Of a DNA stretch of 21,505 nucleotides, positions 1 through 7,856 are shown one piece after another. Where the stretch lies: contig JAQVQJ010000008.1 in the NCBI GenBank assembly GCA_028701635.1, positions 1 through 21,505 of the forward strand. Direction: 5' to 3'. Each line of letters starts with the position of its first letter. Positions within the stretch are counted from its first letter, which is position 1. A program made the translations under genes and the position numbers. Origin of the DNA: Clostridia bacterium (GTDB taxonomy: Bacteria; Bacillota_A; Clostridia; Christensenellales; UBA1242). The notes beneath the pieces were generated by a model, which worked only from the letters and a program-made list of their open reading frames with translations, was not told the DNA's origin and made no database searches.

Positions 1-1800
1 CCTGCAATTGTTTCAATCTTATTTCCATCAATATAGATGTCGTACGAATTAGCGCTATCAATTTCTTCCCAATCAAAAGAAATTGTTCCTATATCCTTAC
101 TTGTTATTGTAACAACTGGCTCTTCTAATTTATAGATTGCTAGTGTTGCCTTTTCTGAGCTCAAAAATTGAGTTGGAATTTCATCTAGAATACTAAAATT
201 ATTTAAAGATATTGCTGTTACGTATATCTCATATTGATTCCCGTTTTCCAAATTATTCAAATCAATAGAAACTAAATCGCCATTTTGAGTTATAGAGGAT
301 CCAGATAATGTAACTTCAATATTTCTAGTTATGTTTTTAACTTGGATAAGATATCCTGCATTTTCTATTCTATCCCACACAATTGTTAAAACATTACTTA
401 TATTATATTGATAGGTTAATTCTGGAGTTGATAACTTATTAACATTAAACAATTTAATTTCACTATCTAGATAAACTGTTGTATCAGTTATTGTTTCTCT
501 AGTAACACTTGAAGTTGTTTGGTATGTCCCCGATGTACTAAGATTTAATCCCGATAAATTGTATAGCGACTCATTATCTAATATTGTTTCTGACAAATTA
601 AACTCATATTCTCCAAGAGTAGCATAAAAATTAAACTCCGCTCCAATATTATAATCTGGAGATGTTAATTCAAAACTGTTTGAAAGTTGGTCATATTCCA
701 ATTCTGGAACAGCAAGTTTAATAGCACTAACTTCCAGAGATATATCAGAATCTAAATAAAATAATTCCCCGGCATTTTTGCTTGTGACTATTTGGATTGT
801 GTAAATACCAGCATTATCAAAAATATTAGAAAGTGTTACAGAGTTTATTCCGCCAATGGTAGATGGCAAACTTCCTGTAACAATACTATCGTTTACATAA
901 ATTTTATAATCATCAATTTCATATTCTGCATCCCAACTTATCTCAACACTATTATTATCTCCTGATATTTTTTCTATTTTTACATTTTCAGGTGTTTCTA
1001 ATTTTTTTATAGTAAAAGAAGCAATTCCCGAGTTGATATAGAAAATATTTCCAATATTTTGTTTATATGAATAAGCCTCGTATGTAACTTCTTCTCCACT
1101 TAAAAGAGTTCCAATTATTAAATCATCAACCGTTATCTCTTCCGTAACATCATCTACTATTTTAAAATATTTTAAGGAAGTCCCGGTACTTCCAATAATC
1201 TCAACTGATTCTCCGTCAGAAGAAATTTGTGGAGTAATTAACTTTACAGCTTGAATTTCTTTAATAATAGAATCTTCTAAATTTTCGGACTTTGCATAAA
1301 CTCTAATTGTATATTGCCCTGCTTCTGTAGGTAGAAAATGGAAAGTTATTTCATCATTAACTAAATCTTCTTCAAGAAATTCTTCATTTATAATTTCTTC
1401 GTTATCTTTTAAAATTGCTAATTCAAAAGATAAATCTCCCGTTTCGTCTAAATCTAATAATGCTGTATCATATTCGAAAATTATATTTTCATTATCATAT
1501 CTTAATTCTTGGACAGAAAGAGTCTGCTTAAATGTATAGATTTCGCTTTCTAATGAATTTGTATAAATTTTTGATGTTGGCGATGGTTTTGCTTCAACGC
1601 TAAATTCATACTCTGTATATTCTTCATAGTCTAATTCAAAATCATCAAATAAAAATCTATTAGTAAATGTTTCGAATGTTCCAGAAACTTCCCCAATTGA
1701 AACTGTAACTTCATAACTATAAGCACTCAACACACTAATCCACCTTAATGTTCTAGTATTGCCATCAAAAGTAAGTCCGGTTGGTGTAGAAAGCGGAGTT
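1..1800 (-). repeat. Seven tandem Ig/FN3-like protein repeats within the lipoprotein gene
   Basis: The repeats are diverged at the protein level and recognised by a recurrent junction: Tyr-x-x-Ser followed by a strand and then K-L-x-T/V-P-E/Q. Junctions read AVKLITPQ (near 1240), KKLETPE (near 995), IKLAVPE (near 715), NKLSTPE (near 435) and YKLEEPV (near 130), about 80-100 residues apart. Each unit then has a W/F-containing strand (SWDAEYE, VWDRIEN, DWEEIDS) and a Y-x-I/V-x-V/I strand. The DNA itself is not a close repeat, so the array is old and not recently amplified. Confidence 0.6.
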
Positions 1801-2126
1801 CTTTCTTGAATAACATTTAATGTCATCTCGGCTACAATTCCATTTTCCGATGTAGCATAAACCTTTGTTTGACCTTCGCCAATTCCTAAAACTGACTTTC
1901 CATTAGGTAAAATTTGAGCAACAGTTATATCAGCAACTGAATATGTAATTACAACATTTTCAATCTCTGGAGTGACAGTTGTATTTAATGTATAAGATTC
2001 ATTAACTAAAATAGTTTTATTTGTTTCACTAAATGCAAGTGTTTGAACTTGGGCACCACAGCCCCATAAAATTGCACAAGGTAATAAAAATATTAAAACC
2101 AGAATAAATATGCTTAATTTCTTCAC
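1..2126 (-). CDS. Large repeat-containing lipoprotein (C-terminus beyond window)
   Basis: This is an open frame of 708 codons that leaves the window at its C-terminal side without a stop. The GTG at 2126 is preferred because GGAG lies six bases before it; it gives a lipoprotein signal: Lys-Lys, a hydrophobic core of about 18 residues, then LWGC with Cys23 as lipidation site. ATGs at 2138 and 2159 are in frame but lack a good ribosome site. Residues about 30-105 resemble a bacterial Ig-like group 2 domain (TVTPEIENVVITYSVAD, later GIGEGQTKVYAT). From about residue 110 follow at least seven Ig/FN3-like repeats of roughly 80-100 residues, with strands such as ISFDWEEIDSANSYDIYIDG and VEISWDAEYEIDDYKIYVND. 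No enzyme motif is visible. It is probably a cell-surface adhesin, binding or scaffold protein; the ligand cannot be told. A carbohydrate-active or other domain could lie past the edge. Confidence 0.8.
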   Translation of the reverse strand, partial: MKKLSIFILVLIFLLPCAILWGCGAQVQTLAFSETNKTILVNESYTLNTTVTPEIENVVITYSVADITVAQILPNGKSVLGIGEGQTKVYATSENGIVAEMTLNVIQERTPLSTPTGLTFDGNTRTLRWISVLSAYSYEVTVSIGEVSGTFETFTNRFLFDDFELDYEEYTEYEFSVEAKPSPTSKIYTNSLESEIYTFKQTLSVQELRYDNENIIFEYDTALLDLDETGDLSFELAILKDNEEIINEEFLEEDLVNDEITFHFLPTEAGQYTIRVYAKSENLEDSIIKEIQAVKLITPQISSDGESVEIIGSTGTSLKYFKIVDDVTEEITVDDLIIGTLLSGEEVTYEAYSYKQNIGNIFYINSGIASFTIKKLETPENVKIEKISGDNNSVEISWDAEYEIDDYKIYVNDSIVTGSLPSTIGGINSVTLSNIFDNAGIYTIQIVTSKNAGELFYLDSDISLEVSAIKLAVPELEYDQLSNSFELTSPDYNIGAEFNFYATLGEYEFNLSETILDNESLYNLSGLNLSTSGTYQTTSSVTRETITDTTVYLDSEIKLFNVNKLSTPELTYQYNISNVLTIVWDRIENAGYLIQVKNITRNIEVTLSGSSITQNGDLVSIDLNNLENGNQYEIYVTAISLNNFSILDEIPTQFLSSEKATLAIYKLEEPVVTITSKDIGTISFDWEEIDSANSYDIYIDGNKIETIA

Positions 2127-2292
2127 TTTTCTCTCCATGTACTTTCTTAATTTCTTCATTTTTGTATTTTTTATTTATTTTATACTATTATTATTAATAT
2201 ATAGTTAATAAATGATACAACTTTTAACTCTTATTTCAAAATAAAATTCAATTTTTATAAAATATAATAAATATTATTATTGTCGTTTTTAT

Positions 2293-2321
2293 TTGAATTT
2301 TTTCCTTTTTTTTGGTATTAT
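2293..2321 (+). promoter_or_regulatory. Promoter of degV
   Basis: TTGAAT (2293-2298), 17 bp, then TATTAT (2316-2321) preceded by TGG, giving an extended -10. The predicted start is near 2328, only about 14 nt before the ATG, so the ribosome site GAGGTG sits almost at the 5' end. Confidence 0.5.
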
Positions 2322-2341
2322 TTTAGCAAGTGAGGTGTCAT

Positions 2342-3220
2342 ATGGCTCAGTTTACGTTATCTACAGACTCATGTTGTGATGAATTAAAATCGAATTTAAA
2401 GGAAAATAATATTGAATTCATTTCAATGAATTATATTCATAATGATGTTATTTTTGAAGACCATTTTGATTCTCTAGATGAATACAATACTTTCTATGAA
2501 GAACAGAAAAATGGTAAGTTTTTTACCACAACAGCACTGAACCATTATCAACTAAAAGAATATTTCGAAAATATATTAAAGGTTCATAAAAAAGATGTTT
2601 TACATATAACACTTTCTTCGGGATTAAGCGGAACTTATCAAATAACAAAAGATGTTGCCGATGAAATAAACACAAAATCAAAAAATAAAATTTATGTTGT
2701 TGATAGCTTAAATGCCACTCAAGGACAAAACTTTTTATTAAACTATGCAAAAACTCTTAGAGATGAAGAAAAAGATGTAGAAACCGCATCGAAACTTGTC
2801 AATAAACTTGCATCAAAGTTAAATGTTTATTTTTTCCTTATAGATTTAGAAACTTTGAAAAAAGGTGGAAGAATTAGTGGGGCTAAAGCTGTTATGGCTA
2901 AAATTATGCAACTTCGTCCCATATTAAGATTTAACTCTAAAGGAGAATTAGAAGTAGTAGAGAAGGTAATCGGCGTTAAAAAAGTAATCCGCACTCTTTT
3001 TGAAAATTATGTAAAAAATCACGATCCTGAATACGATAATCTACCTGTTTATGTTACATATTCTGGCGAACAAACAAACGCAGATGAACTGATAACCCTT
3101 TTACAAGAAAAAGCAGGAGTAACGAAAATAGTGTGTAAGCCTGTTGGTCCGGTTATCGGCTCTCACACTGGACCTTACCTAACTGGAATAATCTTTGTAA
3201 GTAAAGAAAAAAGAAAATAA
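2342..3220 (+). CDS. DegV family fatty-acid binding protein
   Basis: DegV (EDD-fold) proteins bind a fatty acid; in Firmicutes FakB members of this family present it to the kinase FakA for phospholipid synthesis. Visible family signatures are the N-terminal TLSTDSCCDE strand-loop, TTTALNH near residue 62 (lipid head-group pocket), LSSGLSGTYQ at 91-100, VVDSLNATQGQ at 119-129, the KKGGRISG segment at 173-180 and the closing GPVIGSHTGPYLTG. The length of 292 residues fits the family. An upstream in-frame GTG (2330) exists, but the ATG at 2342 has GAGGTG placed as its ribosome site, so the shorter form is chosen. It is a single-gene unit converging on scpB. Which lipid it carries and whether it acts as a FakB cannot be decided from this window, since no fakA is present. 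Confidence 0.9.
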   Translation: MAQFTLSTDSCCDELKSNLKENNIEFISMNYIHNDVIFEDHFDSLDEYNTFYEEQKNGKFFTTTALNHYQLKEYFENILKVHKKDVLHITLSSGLSGTYQITKDVADEINTKSKNKIYVVDSLNATQGQNFLLNYAKTLRDEEKDVETASKLVNKLASKLNVYFFLIDLETLKKGGRISGAKAVMAKIMQLRPILRFNSKGELEVVEKVIGVKKVIRTLFENYVKNHDPEYDNLPVYVTYSGEQTNADELITLLQEKAGVTKIVCKPVGPVIGSHTGPYLTGIIFVSKEKRK

Positions 3221-3251
3221 TTTTATTTTCTTTACACTAACTATTAAATTG

Positions 3252-3283
3252 AAAAAATGATTAATTAATCAATCATTTTTTTT
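3252..3283 (+). terminator. Bidirectional terminator between degV and scpB
   Basis: An 11-bp stem, AAAAAATGATT (3252-3262) with AATCATTTTTT (3271-3281) around an 8-nt loop, has T runs on both strands. It sits between convergent genes and can end both; the scpB stop codon lies at its edge. Confidence 0.7.
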
Positions 3284-4058
3284 ATTCTGCGTCTGCAAAA
3301 GGTGTTTCATTTACATTCGAACTTGTTTTTAGCATCTCTGCCAATTCTTCTTCTTTTGGAGTTTTTGTTTTTATGTTTTCTAATGCCCTTTTAATTTTTG
3401 CATCTATTTCATCAATGCTTAACCCTTCTTCTTTTTCTTGTTCCGGTTTTTCTTCTATTATTTCTTCTTCTACAAGTTTAAAGTTGAATAATGAATTTGA
3501 TTTTTCTTCTTCTGTATAAATTGTTTTTATTCTTTCTAATAATTGTTCATTATTTGGCAATTCAGTTAAATCTTCTAATCCAAATCTTTTCAAAAATTCT
3601 TCTGTTGTTCCAAATAAAAGTGGCTTTCCAACAGCATCTTTTTTACCAACAACCTCAATCATTTTATTGTCTAATAAAAACTGGATTGTATAGTCGCTGT
3701 TTACTCCTCTAACTTCTTCAACTTCTAGCCTAGTGATAGGCTGTTTATAAGCAATGATAGAGAGCGTTTCAAGAGTAGCACGCGTTAGGGCTTTTTCTCT
3801 AATTGGATTTAAAATTAATGAGATAAAATCAGCATACTCTGGATTAGATGAAAGTTGAATTTTATTGTTATATTTTATTAAATGCACTCCACTTTTTTCA
3901 CTCAACTTGTTTTCTAATTTATCAACTGCCTTTTTTATTAGTTTAATGTCAACGTCTAATTTTTCTGCAATAAAAGAAATATCAACTCCTTCTCCTGCGA
4001 CAAAAAGTGTACTGAAAATTATATCTTCTAAATCTTGTTCAATTAATAAGTTACTCAT
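3282..4058 (-). CDS. scpB: Segregation and condensation protein B
   Basis: ScpB is the winged-helix partner that dimerises and binds ScpA-SMC in the bacterial condensin, needed for chromosome compaction and segregation. The protein shows the two winged-helix regions: residues about 8-85 (IIFSTLFVAGEGVDISFIAE onward) and about 95-165, with the diagnostic segments TLSIIAYKQPITRLEVEEVRG and LLFGTTEEFLKRFGL. At 258 residues it is longer than usual because of an acidic Glu/Lys-rich C-terminal tail (about residues 190-258) likely to be disordered. The ATG at 4058 has AGGAGAGA just upstream. It lies 8 bp after scpA and is co-transcribed with it. Confidence 0.95.
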   Translation of the reverse strand: MSNLLIEQDLEDIIFSTLFVAGEGVDISFIAEKLDVDIKLIKKAVDKLENKLSEKSGVHLIKYNNKIQLSSNPEYADFISLILNPIREKALTRATLETLSIIAYKQPITRLEVEEVRGVNSDYTIQFLLDNKMIEVVGKKDAVGKPLLFGTTEEFLKRFGLEDLTELPNNEQLLERIKTIYTEEEKSNSLFNFKLVEEEIIEEKPEQEKEEGLSIDEIDAKIKRALENIKTKTPKEEELAEMLKTSSNVNETPFADAE

Positions 4059-4066
4059 AATCTCTC

Positions 4067-4831
4067 CTATAATGCTTCTTCTGTTTGATAATCAATATTT
4101 TGGGTTATTTCTATGTCTTCAAAAATGCTATTTTGAACTATCGAAATCGTCTGTGATTTTAAAAGTTCCAAAACCGCTAAAAATACATTTATAACTTCGC
4201 TCCTTGTTATATTTTCATCAATCAATTCTGAAAACTTTATCTTTCCTTTAATCATAACCGAGTCTTTAATTGCTGCAATTTTTTCCGAAATGGTAAATCT
4301 GTCTTTGGCAATGTTCTTAGGCTCTATGTCTTGTGTCTTGACTTGAACTTTATGTAGCAAACTTGCAAAAGCATCTAACAGATTATCTAAAACCATATCT
4401 TTAATTATTATTTTGCATTTGTTTGCGCTTGGCTCTGCTTCTTTATACAGTCGGTTAATATTTTCAATATTTTTTAAATTTTCACTTGCTTCTTTAAATA
4501 TTTTATACTCTTCAATCTGCCTAATCAATCGTTGTTCACTGTCTTCCTCTTCCGGCACTACTTCATCTAATCTTGGCAGTAATTTTTTACTTTTAATTTC
4601 TAACAATGTGGCTGCCATCTCAATGAATTCGCTGGCTTTTTCTAGATCTAATCCATCAACTTGTTCAAGATATTTCATATATTGGTTTGTTATCTCTGAC
4701 AAGCGGATATCCGTTATGTCCATTTTAGTTTCTTTTATCAAATGCAATAATAAATCTAGTGGACCTTCGAAATTGTCCAATCTCACCTTATAATTCAATT
4801 CACTTTCTATCTCTTGTTGTATTATTTCCAT
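4067..4831 (-). CDS. scpA: Segregation and condensation protein A
   Basis: ScpA is the kleisin subunit that bridges the SMC heads in the SMC-ScpAB complex on the nucleoid. The N-terminal hallmark FEGPLDLLLHLIKE lies at residues 21-34, followed by the MDITDIRLSEITNQY helix and the AATLLEIKSKKLLP segment typical of the family. The C-terminal winged helix (EVINVFLAVLELLK) contacts SMC. The length of 254 residues is normal. The ATG at 4831 follows the M50 protease stop by one base; GGAGG lies 13 nt upstream, a long spacing, so translation may depend partly on coupling to the gene before it. Confidence 0.96.
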   Translation of the reverse strand: MEIIQQEIESELNYKVRLDNFEGPLDLLLHLIKETKMDITDIRLSEITNQYMKYLEQVDGLDLEKASEFIEMAATLLEIKSKKLLPRLDEVVPEEEDSEQRLIRQIEEYKIFKEASENLKNIENINRLYKEAEPSANKCKIIIKDMVLDNLLDAFASLLHKVQVKTQDIEPKNIAKDRFTISEKIAAIKDSVMIKGKIKFSELIDENITRSEVINVFLAVLELLKSQTISIVQNSIFEDIEITQNIDYQTEEAL

Positions 4832-4832
4832 T

Positions 4833-5498
4833 TTAAATTATAAGCCTCCAAAATCTTAAGAAAACGTTTAGAATACCATCTATAACAATTCCAAAAATGT
4901 TTGTATAAGATAATGTAATTATAAAAAGTATTAAAATTATTGACCCATACCTTATCATAAAGTTTGTAAATTTATTACCATATTTTAAAAATGTATTAAT
5001 AAAATTAAAGCCATCAAGTGGATAAATAGGCAATAGGTTAAATACCGCTAGTGCTAAGTTTATAATACAAATAAAATTAGTTAAGTAAAATAAAAATTGT
5101 AAAAACGCATTTGTACTGAACGCAAAAGGAAGACAAAGTATAAGTAAAGGAATAAATAAAAATGCCAGAATTAAATTGGTTAAAATACCAGCCAATGAAA
5201 CAAAGGCCATATTCTTTTTATAATTTCTAAATTTCAATGGGTTAATTTGTACAGGCTTTGCCCACCCAAACCCTATAATAAAAAATGAAAGCGTGCCAAT
5301 TAAGTCAAAATGATTTAAAGGATTCAAAGATAATCTTCCCGTGCGCTTTGGTGTGTCATCTCCGCATTTATATGCAACAAAGGCATGAGATAATTCGTGT
5401 GCCATAAGACAAAAAGTAATGGCAATAAAGTATGCCAACACAAAAATTAAAATTTCTATACCAGTTAAACCGCTAGTTCTAGTTAAATAATAAAGCAT
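4833..5498 (-). CDS. Site-2 protease family (M50) membrane metalloprotease
   Basis: This is an intramembrane zinc protease of the M50 (site-2) family, FtsL/SpoIVFB-like in broad class. The zinc ligands are in MAHELSHAF (HELSH at 34-38) inside the first hydrophobic segment; the third ligand is Asp162 in NLLPIYPLDG. GRLSLNPLNHFDLIGTL and GWAKPVQINPLKFRN are the characteristic segments between helices 1 and 2. Four to six membrane segments can be drawn. It is first in the operon with scpA and scpB, an order common in Clostridia, but a functional link is not established. The start at 5498 has no ribosome site, and the promoter in front puts transcription start on its A, so it may be read from a leaderless mRNA. 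Substrate unknown. Confidence 0.9.
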   Translation of the reverse strand: MLYYLTRTSGLTGIEILIFVLAYFIAITFCLMAHELSHAFVAYKCGDDTPKRTGRLSLNPLNHFDLIGTLSFFIIGFGWAKPVQINPLKFRNYKKNMAFVSLAGILTNLILAFLFIPLLILCLPFAFSTNAFLQFLFYLTNFICIINLALAVFNLLPIYPLDGFNFINTFLKYGNKFTNFMIRYGSIILILFIITLSYTNIFGIVIDGILNVFLRFWRLII

Positions 5499-5504
5499 AA
5501 TTTA

Positions 5505-5533
5505 ATTATACCTTATTTAAATTAATAATGCAA
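5505..5533 (-). promoter_or_regulatory. Promoter of M50 protease-scpA-scpB, predicting a leaderless mRNA
   Basis: On the minus strand TTGCAT (5533-5528), 17 bp, then a perfect TATAAT (5510-5505). Six bases separate the -10 from ATG at 5498, so the expected first transcribed base is the A of the start codon. No Shine-Dalgarno sequence is present. Confidence 0.6.
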
Positions 5534-5615
5534 AAGGTCATTACCTTTTTCTTTGAAAATTAATTAAGAAAATCTGTTTTAATTTAATTAAAAATAATAT
5601 ATTTATTAAATAATT

Positions 5616-5658
5616 ATAAAAAAATGCGAAAAAAATCAATTTTTTGGCTATTTTTTAT
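5616..5658 (-). terminator. Possible terminator after rluD (imperfect A/T palindrome)
   Basis: A 43-bp imperfect inverted repeat has outer arms ATAAAAAAATGC and GCTATTTTTTAT and inner arms of A6T and AT6. It lies just past the rluD stop and has T runs in both directions. The stem is almost all A/T, so strength is uncertain. Confidence 0.4.
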
Positions 5659-5674
5659 TAAATTATGATATTTT

Positions 5675-6667
5675 TTAATTATTTTTGTTTTTTAATGATT
5701 TTAAAATATTTTGAAAATCTTGTGGTAATTCAATTTCAAATTCCATTTTTTCTTTTGTGGTTGGTTGGATAAATGAAATCTTATACGCACACAAAAATTG
5801 TCCTTTAAGTCCAAACTTATCTTTATTTCCATATAACACGTCACCGACAATAGGACGATTTAAATATTTAGCGTGTACACGAATTTGGTGAGTTCTTCCA
5901 GTTTTTAAAGAAAACTCCACCAAAGAATATTTATCAAAAATCTCTTTTGTTTTATATTGAGTAATAGCAATTCTGCCACCACTAGAAACAACTGCCATTT
6001 TCTTTCTGTCCTTTTTATCTCTATCTATTTGAGTTGTTATTGTCCCGCTTTCTTCTTTAAATGTATTCTCTATTAGGGCTAAATATTTTCTTGAACATGT
6101 TTTACTAGCAATTTGTCTAGACAGGTCAACGTGCGCCTTGTCATTTTTTGCTACTAGTAAAAGACCACAAGTGTCCTTATCTATTCTATGTACAATTCCC
6201 GGTCTAATCTCGCCATTTATTCCACTAAGATTTTTTATTTGAAATAAAAGCCCATTTACCAATGTTTTGTTTGGACAAGAAATGCAAGGGTGAACAACCA
6301 ATCCTTGCGGTTTATTTATTACTGCCAAATCATCATCTTCATAGACAATATCAAGTAATAAGTTCTCTGGTTTTAAATTTATTTCTCTTGGTTTTTCAAA
6401 AAAATACGAAATTTTATCATTTTTTTTCAATTTTTCGCCATTTTTTAATGAATTAAATTGTATTTTTTCATTTTCTTGTTCTTTATTATTTTTTATTTCA
6501 GTATTTTTTAATATTTTATTTCCTCTTATTAAGGTTATTTCCCCTCTCTCAATTGTGTTTTGTATATGAGAACGAGTAAAATCAGGAAAGCATATTTGTA
6601 AATATTGGTCCAATCTTTTACCAACATCACAATCATCTACTAATATAATATTGTTTTTATTTTCCAT
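5675..6667 (-). CDS. RluD-family 23S rRNA pseudouridine synthase with N-terminal S4 domain
   Basis: RluA/RluD enzymes isomerise specific uridines of 23S rRNA (or tRNA) to pseudouridine. An S4 RNA-binding domain occupies residues about 15-50 (KRLDQYLQICFPDFTRSHIQ). The catalytic motif is GIVHRIDKDTCGLLL with Asp163; VINKPQGLVVHP and RTHQIRVHAKY are the other family blocks. The ATG at 6667 is chosen over an in-frame TTG at 6685. It overlaps the end of lspA by 11 bp, so the two are translationally coupled. Oddity: between the S4 strand ITLIRG and the usual end of S4 there is an extra Asn/Lys/Glu-rich stretch (about residues 52-85). The exact target uridine cannot be assigned from sequence, so the symbol is left blank. 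Confidence 0.92.
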   Translation of the reverse strand: MENKNNIILVDDCDVGKRLDQYLQICFPDFTRSHIQNTIERGEITLIRGNKILKNTEIKNNKEQENEKIQFNSLKNGEKLKKNDKISYFFEKPREINLKPENLLLDIVYEDDDLAVINKPQGLVVHPCISCPNKTLVNGLLFQIKNLSGINGEIRPGIVHRIDKDTCGLLLVAKNDKAHVDLSRQIASKTCSRKYLALIENTFKEESGTITTQIDRDKKDRKKMAVVSSGGRIAITQYKTKEIFDKYSLVEFSLKTGRTHQIRVHAKYLNRPIVGDVLYGNKDKFGLKGQFLCAYKISFIQPTTKEKMEFEIELPQDFQNILKSLKNKNN

Positions 6668-7133
6668 TCTCACTACTTTTATCAATCATCGAACTAAACA
6701 GATAGATACTCATCATAATAACTCCGAATGTCAAAGCTATATCCGCTACATTGAATATAGGGAAGGACATAAATTCAAACTTTATAAAATCTCTAACATA
6801 ACCAAATACAATTCTATCGAAGAGATTTCCAACTGCTCCAGCCAATATGAAACCTAATGATGTATAAAGAAGTTTGCTATTTGATTTAGAAAGAATGATA
6901 TAAAGAATTATTATAAGTACAGCTATAGAAGCTATTATAATAAGTATTCGTTGACTACCAGCAAATATACTCCATGCTGCTCCTGTGTTTTCGGTATATA
7001 AAAACTTAACAAATCCCGGAATAAATGTTTTATCTATTCCAACGGTAAAATATTTTGTTAATATATCGGCTACAAATAGCAAAGAAAAAATTGCGATAAC
7101 TAGCGAAATTGATATTTTTTTATTGTTTTTCAC
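6657..7133 (-). CDS. lspA: Lipoprotein signal peptidase (signal peptidase II)
   Basis: LspA is a membrane aspartyl protease that cuts the signal peptide of diacylglyceryl-prolipoproteins before the lipidated Cys. The catalytic pair is Asp106 in AGAVGNLFDR and Asp131 in FNVADIALTFG; NTGAAWSIF (49-57) and RDFIKF are conserved family blocks. Four membrane helices are visible (about 8-28, 62-82, 88-103, 127-147). The 158-residue length is standard. The start is GTG at 7133 with AAGGAG upstream. It lies between sepF and the rluD-like gene, an arrangement familiar in Clostridia. The large lipoprotein at the left end of the window is one likely client. Confidence 0.97.
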   Translation of the reverse strand: MKNNKKISISLVIAIFSLLFVADILTKYFTVGIDKTFIPGFVKFLYTENTGAAWSIFAGSQRILIIIASIAVLIIILYIILSKSNSKLLYTSLGFILAGAVGNLFDRIVFGYVRDFIKFEFMSFPIFNVADIALTFGVIMMSIYLFSSMIDKSSENGK

Positions 7134-7143
7134 TATTTTCTCC

Positions 7144-7515
7144 TTAATTTTTATTTATTTTTAGTAAATAAATAGTTTTTTCTAATTTTTCAATTTCTCC
7201 ATTCAATATATATATAACTCCGGAAAGAAAATCCAAGGCACGGATTCTGTCTTCTTCTGCAAATTCAATAAAATTAACTTTTACATTATTTCCATTTGAT
7301 AAATCTCGAGCGATAATTTCAATATCTTCTTGAGTTTTAGGAAAATATAACTTTTCTTCGATTATGTCCTGTTTTTCAATGTCTTTCAAGTTAAATTTTG
7401 AATTTATACTGATATTCCTATCTTTTTTTACTTTTTCAGGAGTTTTTTCTATTATTTCTCCATTGTCTTTATCTTCAAACCCTATTGCCTTTAAAAGTTT
7501 ATCAAAAATTCCCAT
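7144..7515 (-). CDS. sepF: Cell division protein SepF
   Basis: SepF forms rings at the division septum, tethers FtsZ to the membrane and bundles its filaments. The N-terminal amphipathic helix MGIFDKLLKAIGF is the membrane anchor. A charged linker (about 15-50) is followed by the SepF core, with the family blocks FPKTQEDIEIIARDL, VNFIEFAEEDRIRALDFLSG and the Gly-rich turn in YILNGEIEKL. At 123 residues it is a little shorter than the 150 of B. subtilis, through a short linker. The start is ATG 7515 with GGAG six bases before it; an ATG at 7527 in the same frame is part of that ribosome site. It leads the operon with lspA and the pseudouridine synthase. Confidence 0.93.
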   Translation of the reverse strand: MGIFDKLLKAIGFEDKDNGEIIEKTPEKVKKDRNISINSKFNLKDIEKQDIIEEKLYFPKTQEDIEIIARDLSNGNNVKVNFIEFAEEDRIRALDFLSGVIYILNGEIEKLEKTIYLLKINKN

Positions 7516-7538
7516 GTTGTACTCCATTTCTTTAAGTT

Positions 7539-7547
7539 ATAATATCA
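7539..7547 (-). promoter_or_regulatory. Extended -10 promoter of sepF-lspA-rluD operon
   Basis: The minus strand reads TGATATTAT, a TGn extended -10 with TATTAT, about 17 nt of leader before the sepF ATG. No good -35 is present. It is divergent from the L10 promoter. Confidence 0.4.
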
Positions 7548-7584
7548 CATAAATTGAAACTTAAAAAATAATTTATATAAAGTG

Positions 7585-7613
7585 TTGACATTACATATGC
7601 TATATGATATAAA
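7585..7613 (+). promoter_or_regulatory. Promoter of rplJ-rplL operon
   Basis: A perfect TTGACA (7585-7590), 17 bp and TATAAA (7608-7613) predict a start near 7620, about 240 nt before rplJ. This is the closest match to consensus in the window, fitting a highly expressed ribosomal operon. Confidence 0.85.
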
Positions 7614-7629
7614 TACCATGCAATAAAAT

Positions 7630-7747
7630 ATCCTTTGTCCCAAAGACAGCAAGTGGGAAACCATAAACAGAATTGTGCTTGCCGAGGTAAAGATTTGAGT
7701 GTAATTAGTTATCCTCTTATGTCTTTATCGGACATAAGAGGATTTTT
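7630..7747 (+). ncRNA. Ribosomal protein L10 leader with terminator
   Basis: This 5' leader binds free L10 (or the L10-L12 complex) and so represses its own operon. Recognisable parts are TTTGTCCCAAAGACAGCAAG with GTGGGAAACC, then GTGCTTGCCGAGGT, as in L10 leaders of Firmicutes. It ends in a 13-bp perfect stem (ATCCTCTTATGTC 7711-7723 with 7731-7743) followed by T4, an intrinsic terminator. Conservation of the protein-binding part and the terminator together suggests attenuation: L10 binding favours termination before rplJ. Confidence 0.85.
7711..7747 (+). terminator. Attenuator terminator in the L10 leader
   Basis: The stem is 13 bp with no mismatch, loop TTTATCG, then TTTT and AAA. It lies 110 nt upstream of rplJ and must be read through for expression. 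Confidence 0.8.
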
Positions 7748-7777
7748 AAATTGCCACACAAATTTATTAGTAAGGAT

Positions 7778-7830
7778 GAACAAACTCTTTGTAAAAAGTG
7801 AAAATTGAAAATTTTAACATGAGGTTGTTC
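7778..7830 (+). promoter_or_regulatory. Second leader hairpin upstream of rplJ
   Basis: GAACAAACTC (7778-7787) pairs with GAGGTTGTTC (7821-7830) at 9 of 10 positions, enclosing a small AAAATT/AATTTT hairpin (7801-7815). It lies between the attenuator and the AGGAG of rplJ (7845-7849). It is not part of the L10 leader as usually drawn; function unknown. Confidence 0.4.
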
Positions 7831-7856
7831 AGCAATTACTTAAAAGGAGAATCAAA

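Noticed and set aside
2127..2159. Longer starts (ATG 2138 or 2159) for the lipoprotein
   Set aside because: They add a charged stretch before the signal peptide and lack a ribosome site, whereas GTG 2126 has GGAG at ideal distance.
6668..6685. TTG start of the RluD-like gene
   Set aside because: Six extra residues with no ribosome site; ATG 6667 gives the normal family start.
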